From assembly GCA_944384125.1 (NCBI GenBank), contig CALWSF010000026.1:1-52585 (forward strand): 52,585 nucleotides of DNA. The letters are read 5' to 3'. This document shows positions 6,469 to 15,700 of this stretch, piece after piece. Every line of letters starts with the position of its first letter. Positions within the stretch are counted from its first letter, which is position 1. The notes below the pieces were generated by a model. That model saw only the letters and a list, made by a program, of their open reading frames with translations, was not told the origin of the DNA and did not search any database. The stretch is from an uncultured Lachnospiraceae bacterium (lineage in GTDB: Bacteria; Bacillota; Clostridia; Lachnospirales; Lachnospiraceae). The position numbers and the translations under genes are program-made.

Positions 6469-8468
6469 AAAATAACGAGGATAGATCAGGATGGCTTCAG
6501 TCAGGTTTTTTGGATCTGGCAGCATATGCAAAGTATTTATTTGAAGAAGGAAGACAGAATGACTGGAATCCGTTTCCGGAACAGTCTTTGGAAGAAATAA
6601 AGAACAGGTGCAGCTTTTCAGTGAATATTTCCGGGGGCCAGGGAAGGGCGGGGGAAGAGTGGGAGCGTCTTTCGCTGCTGAAGGAGCTGTTTGATTTAAA
6701 TGAAGAAGAAATTTATATGTTATATATGGCTGGCCTGACAAAAGCTGATGATGGTTTTTATGCGGCTTATCGGGCTCTGGGGAGCAGGAGCGGAGAGGCA
6801 GAGTGTCATATTTTGGAAAGAGTGTGGGCTTATTGCCATAATAAGGAGCCGAAAAAAGTTTCTGTCCGCTGGAGCTTTCTTCGGCGTTTCTTTTTCCGGA
6901 AGCATACATTGAGTAATGAGCTGATTCTGGAAGACAGGATTGTGCAGTTTTTATTACAGGAGACACCGACAGAAATAACTTTCAACATGTCTTTAATGAA
7001 AGAAGCTTCCGGAAATATGCCTTTTGTGGAGGATGATGTTGCCGGAAAGCTTTTTCAATATCTGCAGGAGGGGAAAAAATCAGAAGAAAAAGAATGTATT
7101 GTCATTTCAGGGCCGGATGGTGTTGGAAAAAGAGAATGTGTACGCCGCGCAGCAAAAGCAGTCTGCAGTTCTGTTATTTTTATTAAAGAGCAGAAACTGC
7201 GGGAAATGCCGGAGGAAGACAGAGATGCTTTGCTACGGGAGGCGGTTTTAAGCCATTTTTGCCTGTGCGTGGAATTGGATTGTGAAGATATTTCAGAAAT
7301 CCGGAGCTTTTGTGAGGATGCTCTCAAACTCACAACAGTTTTGTTTTTTGTCGGGGAAGAGAACCGGGAACTTCTGCTGTCAGTTCCGGCACTTGAAATT
7401 TATATTGGTTTTCCTGATATGGCAAAGAGCAGTAGAATCTGGAAACAGGTACTTTCTGAATATCCGGCGGAACAGGAACTGGATGTGCAGAGCCTTTCAA
7501 ACCAGTACAGACTTTCTTACGGACAGATTCGAAGGATAGCGGAACTGGCATGGAAGCAGGTAAGATATGGGGGAAAGGCACAGCTGTCTCTGATGGATTT
7601 GCAGGAAGCCTGTCACAGGCTTCTGAGAAACGAATTCGGAAATCTGGCTGTTCAGATAAAAAGAGGAGGATCCTGGGATGATTTGATTCTGCCCGAACGT
7701 CAGAAAAGGCGGCTGCGGGAGGTATGTTATCAGCTTAAATACAGACATAAAGTTCTGGAGGAATGGGGGCTGAAAAAGCAGATGCCCTATGGAACAGGAG
7801 TTTCGGTTATTTTTTCGGGACCTCCCGGAACCGGGAAAACGATGGCAGCCGGCATAATGGCGGGAGAGCTGGGGGTGGAGCTCTACAGAGTATGCCTGCC
7901 GGCAGTTGTGAGCAAATATATTGGAGAAACAGAAAAGAATCTGGAACAGATTTTTGAACGGGCGGATAAGAGTCAGGCTGCGCTGTTTTTTGACGAGGCG
8001 GACGTGCTGTTTGGAAGACGAACGGAGGTAAAGGAGGCCAATGACAAATACAGTAATCTGGAAGCGGCTTTTCTTCTTCAGAAAATAGAAGAATTTGAGG
8101 GGCTCACGATTCTTGCTACCAATCTTCTCAAAAATATGGATGAAGCATTCCGCAGAAGAATGAAGCTGATTGTGGAGTTTCCATTTCCCGGTAAGGCTGA
8201 GAGATTTGAAATATGGAAACATTCCATACCATCCGCCATGCCGTCGGAGGAACTGGATTTTAGATTCCTTGCGGAACGGTTTGAACTGTCCGGAAGCGGC
8301 ATAAGAAATGTCGTGTATCAGGCAGCATTTCAGGCGGCAGCTGCCGGACAGCCCATAACTATGGGCATGCTGATGCGGGCAGTGGCGGATGAGTATGAAA
8401 AGAACGGAAAAGTATTATCAAAACAGGAGGCTGGCATTTATGGTATGGATGTGGAGGAGTTCCGATAA
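6465..8468 (+). CDS. AAA+ ATPase of the CIS cluster (Afp15-like), first copy
   Basis: 667 residues from ATG 6465, with AAAGGAGA upstream and an ATGA overlap with the regulator. An N-terminal helical region is followed by a degenerate ATPase domain (Walker-A-like G-P-D-G-V-G-K-R near residue 216). A full AAA+ domain follows, with Walker A G-P-P-G-T-G-K-T (about 452-459), Walker B L-F-F-D-E-A-D (about 507), the A-T-N sensor and an Arg-Arg finger region. This two-domain layout matches the ATPase present in nearly all eCIS clusters (Afp15/Pvc15), which is needed for assembly or cargo handling. A paralogue lies at 36973-39081. The last residues overlap the start of the next gene. Confidence 0.9.
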   Translation: MKNNEDRSGWLQSGFLDLAAYAKYLFEEGRQNDWNPFPEQSLEEIKNRCSFSVNISGGQGRAGEEWERLSLLKELFDLNEEEIYMLYMAGLTKADDGFYAAYRALGSRSGEAECHILERVWAYCHNKEPKKVSVRWSFLRRFFFRKHTLSNELILEDRIVQFLLQETPTEITFNMSLMKEASGNMPFVEDDVAGKLFQYLQEGKKSEEKECIVISGPDGVGKRECVRRAAKAVCSSVIFIKEQKLREMPEEDRDALLREAVLSHFCLCVELDCEDISEIRSFCEDALKLTTVLFFVGEENRELLLSVPALEIYIGFPDMAKSSRIWKQVLSEYPAEQELDVQSLSNQYRLSYGQIRRIAELAWKQVRYGGKAQLSLMDLQEACHRLLRNEFGNLAVQIKRGGSWDDLILPERQKRRLREVCYQLKYRHKVLEEWGLKKQMPYGTGVSVIFSGPPGTGKTMAAGIMAGELGVELYRVCLPAVVSKYIGETEKNLEQIFERADKSQAALFFDEADVLFGRRTEVKEANDKYSNLEAAFLLQKIEEFEGLTILATNLLKNMDEAFRRRMKLIVEFPFPGKAERFEIWKHSIPSAMPSEELDFRFLAERFELSGSGIRNVVYQAAFQAAAAGQPITMGMLMRAVADEYEKNGKVLSKQEAGIYGMDVEEFR

Positions 8469-9189
8469 AAGAGCATCTGAACCGGAAGCCGGTTTCTGGG
8501 AACAGTCAGGGGCCGTATACCGGATAAAAGAAAAGCGGGATAGCACAAAAAGGGAAAAGGAAACAAAAGAGGCAGGGACGGGAGAATTAAAGGGACAGAT
8601 TGCGGGAAAAGATCTGTATGTTGAAAGACGCAGGCTGGAAAACACATATGGAAGAGTGTCGTTTTTGACAGATGGAAAAGGGAGAGTGGGAATTGAGATG
8701 GCGCGCAGTTCCTTTTTCGGAGAAGAGGAACGGATGGAAGGGAGAAAAAGCCTGAATGTCGGAAAAAGTGTGTGTTTCGGAATGGAAGGCGGCCGTGGAT
8801 ATGTAGAAGGAAGCATGGCGGATAAAAGTGCATTTCGATGGACAGAATCATCAGAGTTATCTGAAAAAAGGATTATGAATGAGCTCCGGCGGCTGTCTGT
8901 CAGTTTATCCCAGAAGACTTTGTGTGAAATGACGCCGGAAGCAGACAGAGAAGCAGCAGTGCATGGCCATTCTTCCTATTTTCGTCATATGGAAGAAAAT
9001 TTGAAAAGGACAGTGGAAGAAAGCCGCAAAGAGAAGAAAATGAAAGAAACAGAAGAGGGGCAGCTGTGGCTTCTGCAAAAAAGATTGTTTGGTTCGGAAC
9101 AACAGGAAAAAGAGAGTATACCAAGAGGTACAGAAACAGAGGAGGATGAAAATTTTTATGGCTTAAATACGGATGAGACAGTGGATTGA
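8440..9189 (+). CDS. Hypothetical CIS-cluster protein, highly charged
   Basis: 249 residues from ATG 8440, chosen because AGGAGG at 8425-8430 sits 9 nt upstream; it overlaps the ATPase gene by 29 bp. The protein is very rich in Glu, Lys and Arg, has no membrane segment or signal peptide, and has a predicted coiled-coil region near residues 150-225. The stretch W-L-L-Q-K-R-L-F-G faintly recalls W-E-W-Q-K-K-I-F-G in the 1312-residue protein of the same cluster; this may be chance. No family is recognised. Position between the ATPase and the sheath suggests an assembly or regulatory role. Confidence 0.6.
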   Translation: MVWMWRSSDKRASEPEAGFWEQSGAVYRIKEKRDSTKREKETKEAGTGELKGQIAGKDLYVERRRLENTYGRVSFLTDGKGRVGIEMARSSFFGEEERMEGRKSLNVGKSVCFGMEGGRGYVEGSMADKSAFRWTESSELSEKRIMNELRRLSVSLSQKTLCEMTPEADREAAVHGHSSYFRHMEENLKRTVEESRKEKKMKETEEGQLWLLQKRLFGSEQQEKESIPRGTETEEDENFYGLNTDETVD

Positions 9190-9233
9190 TAAAAAAATAT
9201 CAGGTGCAAAGTCGTAAACTGTCAATTTGTATA

Positions 9234-9262
9234 TAGATTTGTATATAACGATGTTGTATAAT
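9234..9262 (+). promoter_or_regulatory. Possible internal promoter before the sheath gene
   Basis: The 181-bp gap before the sheath gene is AT-rich and contains a perfect TATAAT at 9257-9262. The hexamer 17 bp upstream (TAGATT) is a poor -35 match. A separate promoter for the abundant sheath and tube would make sense, but the evidence is weak. Confidence 0.35.
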
Positions 9263-9370
9263 TTTATATCAGGAGTATCAGGGATAAAATTTACCTGAAA
9301 AAGAAAGCAGGAAGAAAGGAGGAACCAGTTTCCGGCAGACATCTGTCTGAAGCAGGAGACTGGATGAAGC

Positions 9371-11104
9371 ATGGCAGAATATTTATCACCAGGTGTCTAT
9401 GTGGAAGAGTTTGAGTCCGGTTCGAAACCGATGGAGGGTGTGAGTACCAGTACCGCTGGCTTTATCGGCCTGGCTGAGAGAGGACCTGTGGAGGGCGTCC
9501 CCCAGCTTGTCACGAATCCGGCTGATTTCAGACGGAGCTATGGCGGTTATCTGTCGGAAAATGAATTTGGGGAGTACCGCTATCTGGCATATGCGGTAGA
9601 TCAGTTTTTCCTGAATGGCGGTTCACGCTGCTTTATTTCACGTGTGGCGCCCAAAGATGCAAAGTGTTCAGAGGGAAGTGCACCTTCAAAAGAAGCACCG
9701 GTTATAACTTTCTATGCAAAAAACCCGGGATGCTGGGGCGATAATATCCGGATTGTGATAACGCCGGCCAGCAAGGCAAAAACGCAGATTTTGGAAGTGA
9801 TTGAGACTGCGGAAGGCAAGAAGTATCTTGTGAAAAATGGTGCCGGATTCAATCCGGGAGATATTGTGATGTACACAGATCAGACTTCGGTTGTGTACAA
9901 TCAGGTAGTGAAAAATCAGGATAATATCATTTCTTTTAAAGAAGAATTTGAGGAAGGCGTTGTTGATAAAAAGCTGGTGCCGACACAGATCGTTTCCGTA
10001 TGTGAATTCAGTGTGGAAGTAAGCTATGGAGACATCGTTGAGTTTTATGAAAACATGTCCTTTAATATTGAGGCATCCAATTATATCGATAAAAAAATGG
10101 CCAAATCTGAGCTGGTAGAGGCTCATTACACAGGAACGCCCGGTGCGGAAATTGTACCGCCGTTTGTTCAGATTGCAGGAGAGGGAGAGGCGGTTGCTTC
10201 TGTTTCCATGTCCGGCGGAAGCAACGGAAGCGTAACCAGTCTCTCAGCAGCTGACTTTATCGGAGAGGATCGCGGTGCAGGAAAGAGAACAGGAATTCAG
10301 TCTTTCCTGGACAATGATATGGTTTCTCTGATGGCTGTTCCCGGTGTGACAGATCCGAATGTACAGCTTACACTTGTAGCGCATTGTGAGAATCTGGGAA
10401 GCCGTTTTGCTGTTCTTGATATGCCGAAAGATCTGAAGAAGGTAGATGAGTTAATTACACATAGGGATATTTTTGACAGCAACTATGCAGCGCTGTATCA
10501 TCCGTGGCTGACAGTGTTTGATCCTCTTGACAAAAAGAACATTTCAATCCCGCCGTCAGGCTCCATGCTGGGCATTTATGCCAGAAGTGATAACACCAGA
10601 GGTGTACATAAAGCGCCTGCCAATGAAGTAGTAAGAGGCTGTGTCGGGCTGGAATGCCAGTTTAACAAGGGAGAGCAGGATATTCTGAACCCCAAGGGAA
10701 TCAATCTGATTCGTTCATTCCCGGGCCAGGGAATCCGTGTATGGGGAGCCAGAACTGCAACAAGCAACAGCAGCTGGAAGTATGTCAATGTACGCCGTCT
10801 GTTTATATTTATTGAGGAGTCTATCAAGGCAAATACCAACTGGGCGGTATTTGAGCCGAATGATGAAGTTCTCTGGGTTCGGGTTCAGAGAACAATCAGC
10901 GTATTCCTGACTAATCTGTGGAGAAACGGTTCTCTTGCGGGTACATCCCCGGAGGAAGCATTTTTCGTAAATATCGGAAGAAATACCATGAGTCAGGACG
11001 ATATTGACAATGGACGGCTGATCTGCGTGATTGGTGTTGCACCAGTAAAACCGGCAGAGTTTGTTATCTTCCGGATTTCTCAGAAGACTGCGGATGCGGA
11101 ATAG
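9371..11104 (+). CDS. Contractile tail sheath protein
   Basis: 577 residues. The N-terminus S-P-G-V-Y-V-E-E-F is the conserved opening of phage/CIS sheath proteins (Phage_sheath_1). It is followed by the T-A-G-F-I-G-L-A-E-R-G-P pattern and the G-G-S-R-C-F-I-S-R-V strand. The C-terminal domain has V-N-V-R-R-L-F-I-F-I-E and the final strand N-x-G-R-L-I-C-V-I-G-V-A-P-V-K-P-A-E-F-V, which forms the inter-subunit mesh. The middle (about 100-330) is a larger, more variable insertion, as in Afp/PVC sheaths. Only one sheath gene is present, unlike the three in Afp. Polymerised sheath contraction drives the tube outwards. Confidence 0.95.
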   Translation: MAEYLSPGVYVEEFESGSKPMEGVSTSTAGFIGLAERGPVEGVPQLVTNPADFRRSYGGYLSENEFGEYRYLAYAVDQFFLNGGSRCFISRVAPKDAKCSEGSAPSKEAPVITFYAKNPGCWGDNIRIVITPASKAKTQILEVIETAEGKKYLVKNGAGFNPGDIVMYTDQTSVVYNQVVKNQDNIISFKEEFEEGVVDKKLVPTQIVSVCEFSVEVSYGDIVEFYENMSFNIEASNYIDKKMAKSELVEAHYTGTPGAEIVPPFVQIAGEGEAVASVSMSGGSNGSVTSLSAADFIGEDRGAGKRTGIQSFLDNDMVSLMAVPGVTDPNVQLTLVAHCENLGSRFAVLDMPKDLKKVDELITHRDIFDSNYAALYHPWLTVFDPLDKKNISIPPSGSMLGIYARSDNTRGVHKAPANEVVRGCVGLECQFNKGEQDILNPKGINLIRSFPGQGIRVWGARTATSNSSWKYVNVRRLFIFIEESIKANTNWAVFEPNDEVLWVRVQRTISVFLTNLWRNGSLAGTSPEEAFFVNIGRNTMSQDDIDNGRLICVIGVAPVKPAEFVIFRISQKTADAE

Positions 11105-11191
11105 AATAATAAGGCTGTTTTGGCGGCAGATACATTCCTTTTAAAGGGATTCAGCGAATAAAGCGGCATATTGAGGGAAGGAGAAAAAAGC

Positions 11192-11614
11192 ATGTATCCT
11201 AATGCGAAGTTTAGATACAAAGTGGAAATTGACGGTCTGGAGGCAGGCGGCTTTTCAGAGGTTACGGGATTTGATGCAACCATTGAGCCGATTGAATACA
11301 GGGAAGGCGATATGACGGCTGAAACGCCGATGAAGGTTCCGGGACTTAAAAAATACGGAAATATTACTCTGAAGCAGGGAGTTACTGATTCAAGAGTGCT
11401 GTATGACTGGATTACAACGGGAATTAACGGGGAGATTGAGAGAAAAACACTGACGATTACTCTTCTTAATGAGACACAGGCTCCCGCTGCTTCATGGCAG
11501 ATTATTAATGCCTGGCCGACCAAATACACGGCTCCGGATTTTAATGCGACAGCCTCAGAAATTGCAATTGAGACACTTGAAATTGTGCACGAGGGAATGA
11601 CAAGAGTATCCTGA
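11192..11614 (+). CDS. CIS inner tube protein (T4 gp19-like), main tube subunit
   Basis: 140 residues from ATG 11192, with GGAAGGAG 8 nt upstream; the upstream TTG is ignored. The start F-R-Y-K-V-E-I-D-G-L-E-A-G-G-F-S-E-V-T-G is the hallmark of the gp19/Hcp-like tube family in eCIS. It is followed by Y-R-E-G-D and the late strand I-A-I-E-T-L-E-I-V-H-E-G, which closes the beta-barrel. It should form the hexameric-ring tube inside the sheath. A terminator-like hairpin follows the gene, which would favour high expression of sheath and tube over downstream genes. Confidence 0.93.
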   Translation: MYPNAKFRYKVEIDGLEAGGFSEVTGFDATIEPIEYREGDMTAETPMKVPGLKKYGNITLKQGVTDSRVLYDWITTGINGEIERKTLTITLLNETQAPAASWQIINAWPTKYTAPDFNATASEIAIETLEIVHEGMTRVS

Positions 11615-11620
11615 TATGGG

Positions 11621-11655
11621 AAAAGGGGGCATTTGCATATGGCAGATGCCCTTTT
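11621..11655 (+). terminator. Attenuator-like hairpin between the main tube gene and the chaperone genes
   Basis: GGGCATTTGC (11627-11636) pairs with GCAGATGCCC (11642-11651; one G-U pair) around a 5-nt loop, followed by TTTTG. It is a good stem with a short T-run, so it is likely a partial terminator. Confidence 0.6.
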
Positions 11656-11685
11656 GTCGAAAAATATACGGAAAGGTAGAGAAAA

Positions 11686-12057
11686 ATGGCATTTCAGACG
11701 GAATTTGATTTTACTCTCCCCAGGGGTTACATCGATCGGGACGGGAATTTACACAGAGAGGGAAAAATGCGGCTTGCAAATGCGGCAGATGAGATTCTAC
11801 CTCTGAAGGACCCGCGTGTTCAGCAGAATCCGGGTTATCTGACAATTATCCTTCTTGCGAGGGTTGTGACAAAACTGGGAAGTCTCCCGGCCGTGGATAC
11901 CCGTGTGATAGAGAATCTCTTTACGATGGATCTGGCATATCTTCAGGATCTTTACCAGCGGATTAATACGATGGAGATGCCGGAATACAAGGCGGTATGC
12001 CCCCACTGTGGGAAGGAAATATCTGTCCCTGTAAATTTTATGGAAGCCGGAGAATAA
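11686..12057 (+). CDS. Tail assembly chaperone-like protein with zinc ribbon (short form)
   Basis: 123 residues, with AAAGG before the start. It begins with F-D-F-T-L-P-R-G-Y-I-D and L-H-R-E-G-K-M-R-L-A-N-A, as in small eCIS/phage tail-assembly proteins. It contains L-A-R-V-V-T-K-L-G, and ends in a C-P-H-C-G-K-E knuckle, a partial zinc ribbon. The gene lies between the two tube genes, where tailed phages place G/GT chaperones that load the tape measure. The next frame, open in -1, overlaps its 3' end, and a slippery heptamer lies 6 codons before its stop. A longer fusion product is therefore likely. Function is inferred from position and architecture. Confidence 0.75.
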   Translation: MAFQTEFDFTLPRGYIDRDGNLHREGKMRLANAADEILPLKDPRVQQNPGYLTIILLARVVTKLGSLPAVDTRVIENLFTMDLAYLQDLYQRINTMEMPEYKAVCPHCGKEISVPVNFMEAGE

Positions 12058-12233
12058 AAACATATCCGGCTGAAAAAATTTATGAGGAAGCGGCGTTTAT
12101 CGCGTATTACATGCACTGGAGCCATGATGAAATAATGCAGTTCAGTCATCTGGAAAGAATCCGGTGGTGTAATGAGATATCCGCAATTAACCGGCGTTTG
12201 AATGATGAGCCGGAGAATGTCTTTAAAATTTGA
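11997..12233 (+). CDS. DUF6760-like protein, probably expressed as -1 frameshift extension of the chaperone
   Basis: The conserved part reads Y-P-A-E-K-I-Y-E-E-A-A-F-I-A-Y-Y, then H-W-S-H-D-E-I and E-R-I-R-W-C-N-E-I. I recognise this as the short DUF6760-type protein found with eCIS tube genes. No ATG, GTG or TTG lies near that domain's start. The only in-frame start is ATG 11997, inside the upstream gene, with AAGGCGGT just before it. The residues it would add (M-P-P-L-W-E-G-N) look like out-of-frame translation of the zinc knuckle. A frameshift at 12033-12039 would instead fuse it cleanly to the upstream protein, as in phage G/GT chaperones. Both routes are possible; I favour frameshifting. 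Confidence 0.65.
   Translation: MPPLWEGNICPCKFYGSRRIKTYPAEKIYEEAAFIAYYMHWSHDEIMQFSHLERIRWCNEISAINRRLNDEPENVFKI
12033..12071 (+). promoter_or_regulatory. Candidate programmed -1 ribosomal frameshift signal
   Basis: The heptamer A-AAT-TTT (12033-12039) fits X-XXY-YYZ in the zero frame. Five nucleotides later AGCCGG (12045-12050) pairs perfectly with CCGGCT (12066-12071) across a 15-nt loop that contains the zero-frame stop. The -1 frame is open from here to 12233. The fusion would have 118 codons of the upstream frame plus 64 of the downstream one. Confidence 0.6.
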
Positions 12234-12274
12234 TTTGGTAAAATGCGAAAAAAGGACAGGGGGGTAATCACGTA

Positions 12275-12700
12275 ATGACAGAGCGGGAAAAACTGCTGGC
12301 AAACAACAGATTTCTTGTGAGTGTGGGTCCCCTTCTTCTGAGTTTTTCAAAAGTGACTAATATATCCCGCGAGCTGGAGACGGAAGTGATTCCGGATGGC
12401 GGCAATAACTGGTCATCATCAGTATATCTGAAACCCCGGACAGCGCCGGAGAAGATAGTGCTGGAACGAGGGATTCAGACGGGAATTTCCGAAATGGGCC
12501 TGCAGATGATGCTGGGACTGGGAAACAGGGTAAATGTTGTGACGATTATGGTAATGGGGCAGGATCGCTCTGTTGCCAAAACATACTATTTTGAGAGCGG
12601 AATGGTCACAAAATGGGAAGTCGGAGAGCTGGATGCACTGGGAAAAGATATTTTGATAAAAAAGCTGGAGATATCGCACAGCGGACTTTATGAGGTTTAA
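12275..12700 (+). CDS. Second CIS tube protein (Afp5-like tube initiator)
   Basis: 141 residues, preceded by a GGGGGG-rich ribosome binding site. N-N-R-F-L-V-S-V at the N-terminus, F-S-K-V-T-N-I, and the final strand I-L-I-K-K-L-E-I-S-H-S-G are the gp19-like tube fold pattern, diverged from the main tube protein. In Afp/PVC systems a second tube paralogue at this place joins the tube to the hub, so it is probably the tube initiation layer. It sits just before the 1312-residue unknown protein. Confidence 0.85.
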   Translation: MTEREKLLANNRFLVSVGPLLLSFSKVTNISRELETEVIPDGGNNWSSSVYLKPRTAPEKIVLERGIQTGISEMGLQMMLGLGNRVNVVTIMVMGQDRSVAKTYYFESGMVTKWEVGELDALGKDILIKKLEISHSGLYEV

Positions 12701-12730
12701 CGGCCGGACAGCACGGAGGAAACGCATGAT

Positions 12731-15700
12731 ATGAAGACGAGCGCCAGAAGACTGGATTCTTTTCGCCCGCTTCGGGCAGGAGTCCACACCCCTTCGATTC
12801 TGAAAAACAGAATATGGAGAGACAGCCGTTTTGCGATGGACATTATCGGGCACCATACGGCGGAAGGTTTTTTTGATTTTCCTGAGGCGCTGATGGTTTT
12901 TCTGGAACAGGAGCAGGACGAGGAAGCGGAGGCGGCATCTGAAGCGCTTGAGGAGGCTGTCACTCTCCTCCTGACAGTTAATCGTTTTGAACAGAAAGAG
13001 TATCGGTCTTACCTGGAATCTGTCTGGATCAACCGGTATCTGATAATGATAGCAGGCTTGGTTGAGAGGGCCAGAAGGGCGGACGGTCAGCTGCTCCGCG
13101 AAACTGAACGGATATACAGTGAAATGAAACAATATTTTCGCCGTGCCGTGCAGGATGGCCGTCATCACGAAATTCAGAAGCAGAGAGAGCAGAAACTGCT
13201 CCTTCTGCAGAAAGCGCTGACTGAAAAGCGGCAAGAGGGCGTCTGGCGGAGCAGGGCCTGTGATTTTCAGACAATTCGAAAACAGGAGAGAATGGAGACA
13301 GGCGGCAGCACCATTTTCGAGAGAGAACGCATGTCCTGGGAATGGCAGAAAAAAATATTCGGGCATGCGAAGCTGCCGGATTACAGGGAGATATGGCGTG
13401 AGAGTGCCGGGCCGCGAAATCCGGCTTTGACGGGCGGGCGGGAGATGATATCGGCGGTGCGTCAGGCCCGGAAATCGTTTCTTTGGGAGAGTGTGCCGCA
13501 GGCTGAAATGCATCGGACTCCGGGAACGACACGGGAGGAGCGGCAAAGTGTTGGGAAAGAGATATCTGCCATCCGGAAAATGAAACCTGGTGTGCAGGAG
13601 TCGAAGGATGCGTCCCTGGCACGTTTCAGACTGCCTGGATACCGGGAGATATGGCATCAGAGCGTAACGCAGAGAAGAGCGGCAGCGGCAAAAGAAGCGA
13701 TACCTTATCTGGAGAGTCTTGATGGTGCTGTTCGACAGGAACTGTTAAGTGCGGCCGGACTTTCGGAGGAGACATACCGCCGGGAACTGAGTTCCATGAA
13801 GGAAATTCGCTGGAAGACCGTACAGAAAAGTTTTATCTCCGTGCTGAAAAGACGAATTAAAAAGGCTGAAAATTTTGGGGCTTTTGCGGATTATCAGGAT
13901 GACTTCCGAAGCGGGACAGAGAGTGTGCCGGTACTTCTGTATCCTGATTCCCGTCAGGAAACAGAGGATAATGTTTCAGTAACCCGCAGAAAAGAGGAAA
14001 ACAGCACAGAAACGATGCAAAGCACAATAAATCAGATTCGTGTTTTATTCAATCGGTTCTGGCGGGAAAATCATGAAACATGGACAGGTAAAGAACCGTT
14101 TTCGGAGGAAAGAGAGCAGATCCTGCGTTGGGCTGAAAAAATTCCGGAAGATGAAGCAGAAGCCTTATCTGATTTCCTGCAGTCAAGAATCCTTCTGGGA
14201 AACAGAGAGGAACATTTAAAGGATGGCGGAGCGGTTTTGCACACACAGGAGACAGGGCAAGACATATACCTGAAGATAAGAAAAATCCTGGAAACAATGT
14301 CCGCTGCGGAATGGCGGCAGCTGGAAAAAACGGTTTTGAGTCAGGGCAGTGCAAAGGAAAGTGCTCTGAAAAACAGTGAAAAAGATATGCTGCTTCATAT
14401 GCCGGATCTGGTGTCGGATGAATTTCTGCCATGGCTGAATGAAACAGCCAATGAGGCGGAGATTCGATTTTTGCTGAATCTCGTGAACAGTGGAGACCCT
14501 TACAGGGAAAACACTGGGTCTGATGAGGGGAAAGCAGACGAGAAAAATCCCGGAACTTTTCTTGAAGAAAGAAAACAGGAGACAGCTGACTGGATTGCGT
14601 ATATGGAACCGCCGTTATGGGATGAGCTGGTTCAGCAGATTCTGGTCCGGCCCTCTGGAGGAGAAGATAAAGCGGAATACTGGAGAGAATGCTTTACCGT
14701 TTCGGACATGCCGGAGAAACAGCTTTCTTTGAAAGAATTTCTGGGGAGGAATGATTCGGGGCGCCTGATGCTGAAGAATCACATAATTCAGAGAATATAT
14801 GAGTGCGACAGCCCCCGGCAGATAGAGAAATTGCTTGTTCTGGCAGCAGACGGCGGAAGTGAGGCCATGAAAGCCTCTGTACGTGAGTGGGGAAATGCAG
14901 GTGCGGCTGAGCAGAAAAATTCTGATTCGGAAAAAACGCAGCTGATAGAAAAAATCACGGGGCTCTCCCGGGAGGAGAAAAGTGCTGTGAAAAATCAGCT
15001 GCTGAAAATACAAAAAACGCTCCGCGGACAGGTGCTGCAGAAAAACACGGTTCACGCCATGAGCGCTGTTCTGCTGTCCGCTCAACAGAACGAGATGGAA
15101 AAAGCGGATGCGGGGATACTGTCAGAGCAGTTTTATTTATGGCTGCAGAAAGAAGCTGATGACAGTGATATAGCTGCTCTGGAGACATATGTTTCGGGCC
15201 GTTATGTTGGTCAGAAAGAGAGCGAAAGTTTACCCGATACCGAAAATGAAAATGCTGAGTTTGAGGAGCAGAAACAGGATCTGATCAACTGGATAACGTA
15301 TATGGAGCCATCTCTTTGGGATGAGTTTGCATTTATGATTCTCCGTAAAGATGATGAGAAAGAAAGCCGGAAAACGGAGAATAAAGAGGGTTCAGCAGAA
15401 GGAAGTGAGAAGCTTTCATCAGCAAAACGTGACCGCCGTAATCTGATGGAATACTGGATTGGCAGTCTTGCACCGTCAGAGGGGGAAGCGCCTGTTCTGG
15501 AATACAGCAAATACAAAAACAGGACACAGGCAGAACGGCTTCTTCTCAAAAATGGTCTTACAGAAAAAATAAAGAAGGTAAAAGAGCCGGAGACTGTCCG
15601 GGTGCTTTTGAATCTTGCTGCAGAAAACAGTGACCTTTTGCGGTCACAGAGAGAATGGCTTCGGACTGATGATTCGGAAAGAATGGGTCCCGGGAAATCA

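Noticed and set aside
6154-6966. 270-codon open frame on the minus strand at the regulator/ATPase junction
   Set aside because: It crosses two clear plus-strand genes joined by an ATGA overlap and shows no domain.
12419-13657. 412-codon open frame on the minus strand
   Set aside because: It lies wholly opposite the tube and 1312-residue genes, has Pro/Arg/His/Ser-rich shadow composition, no ribosome binding site and no recognisable domain.
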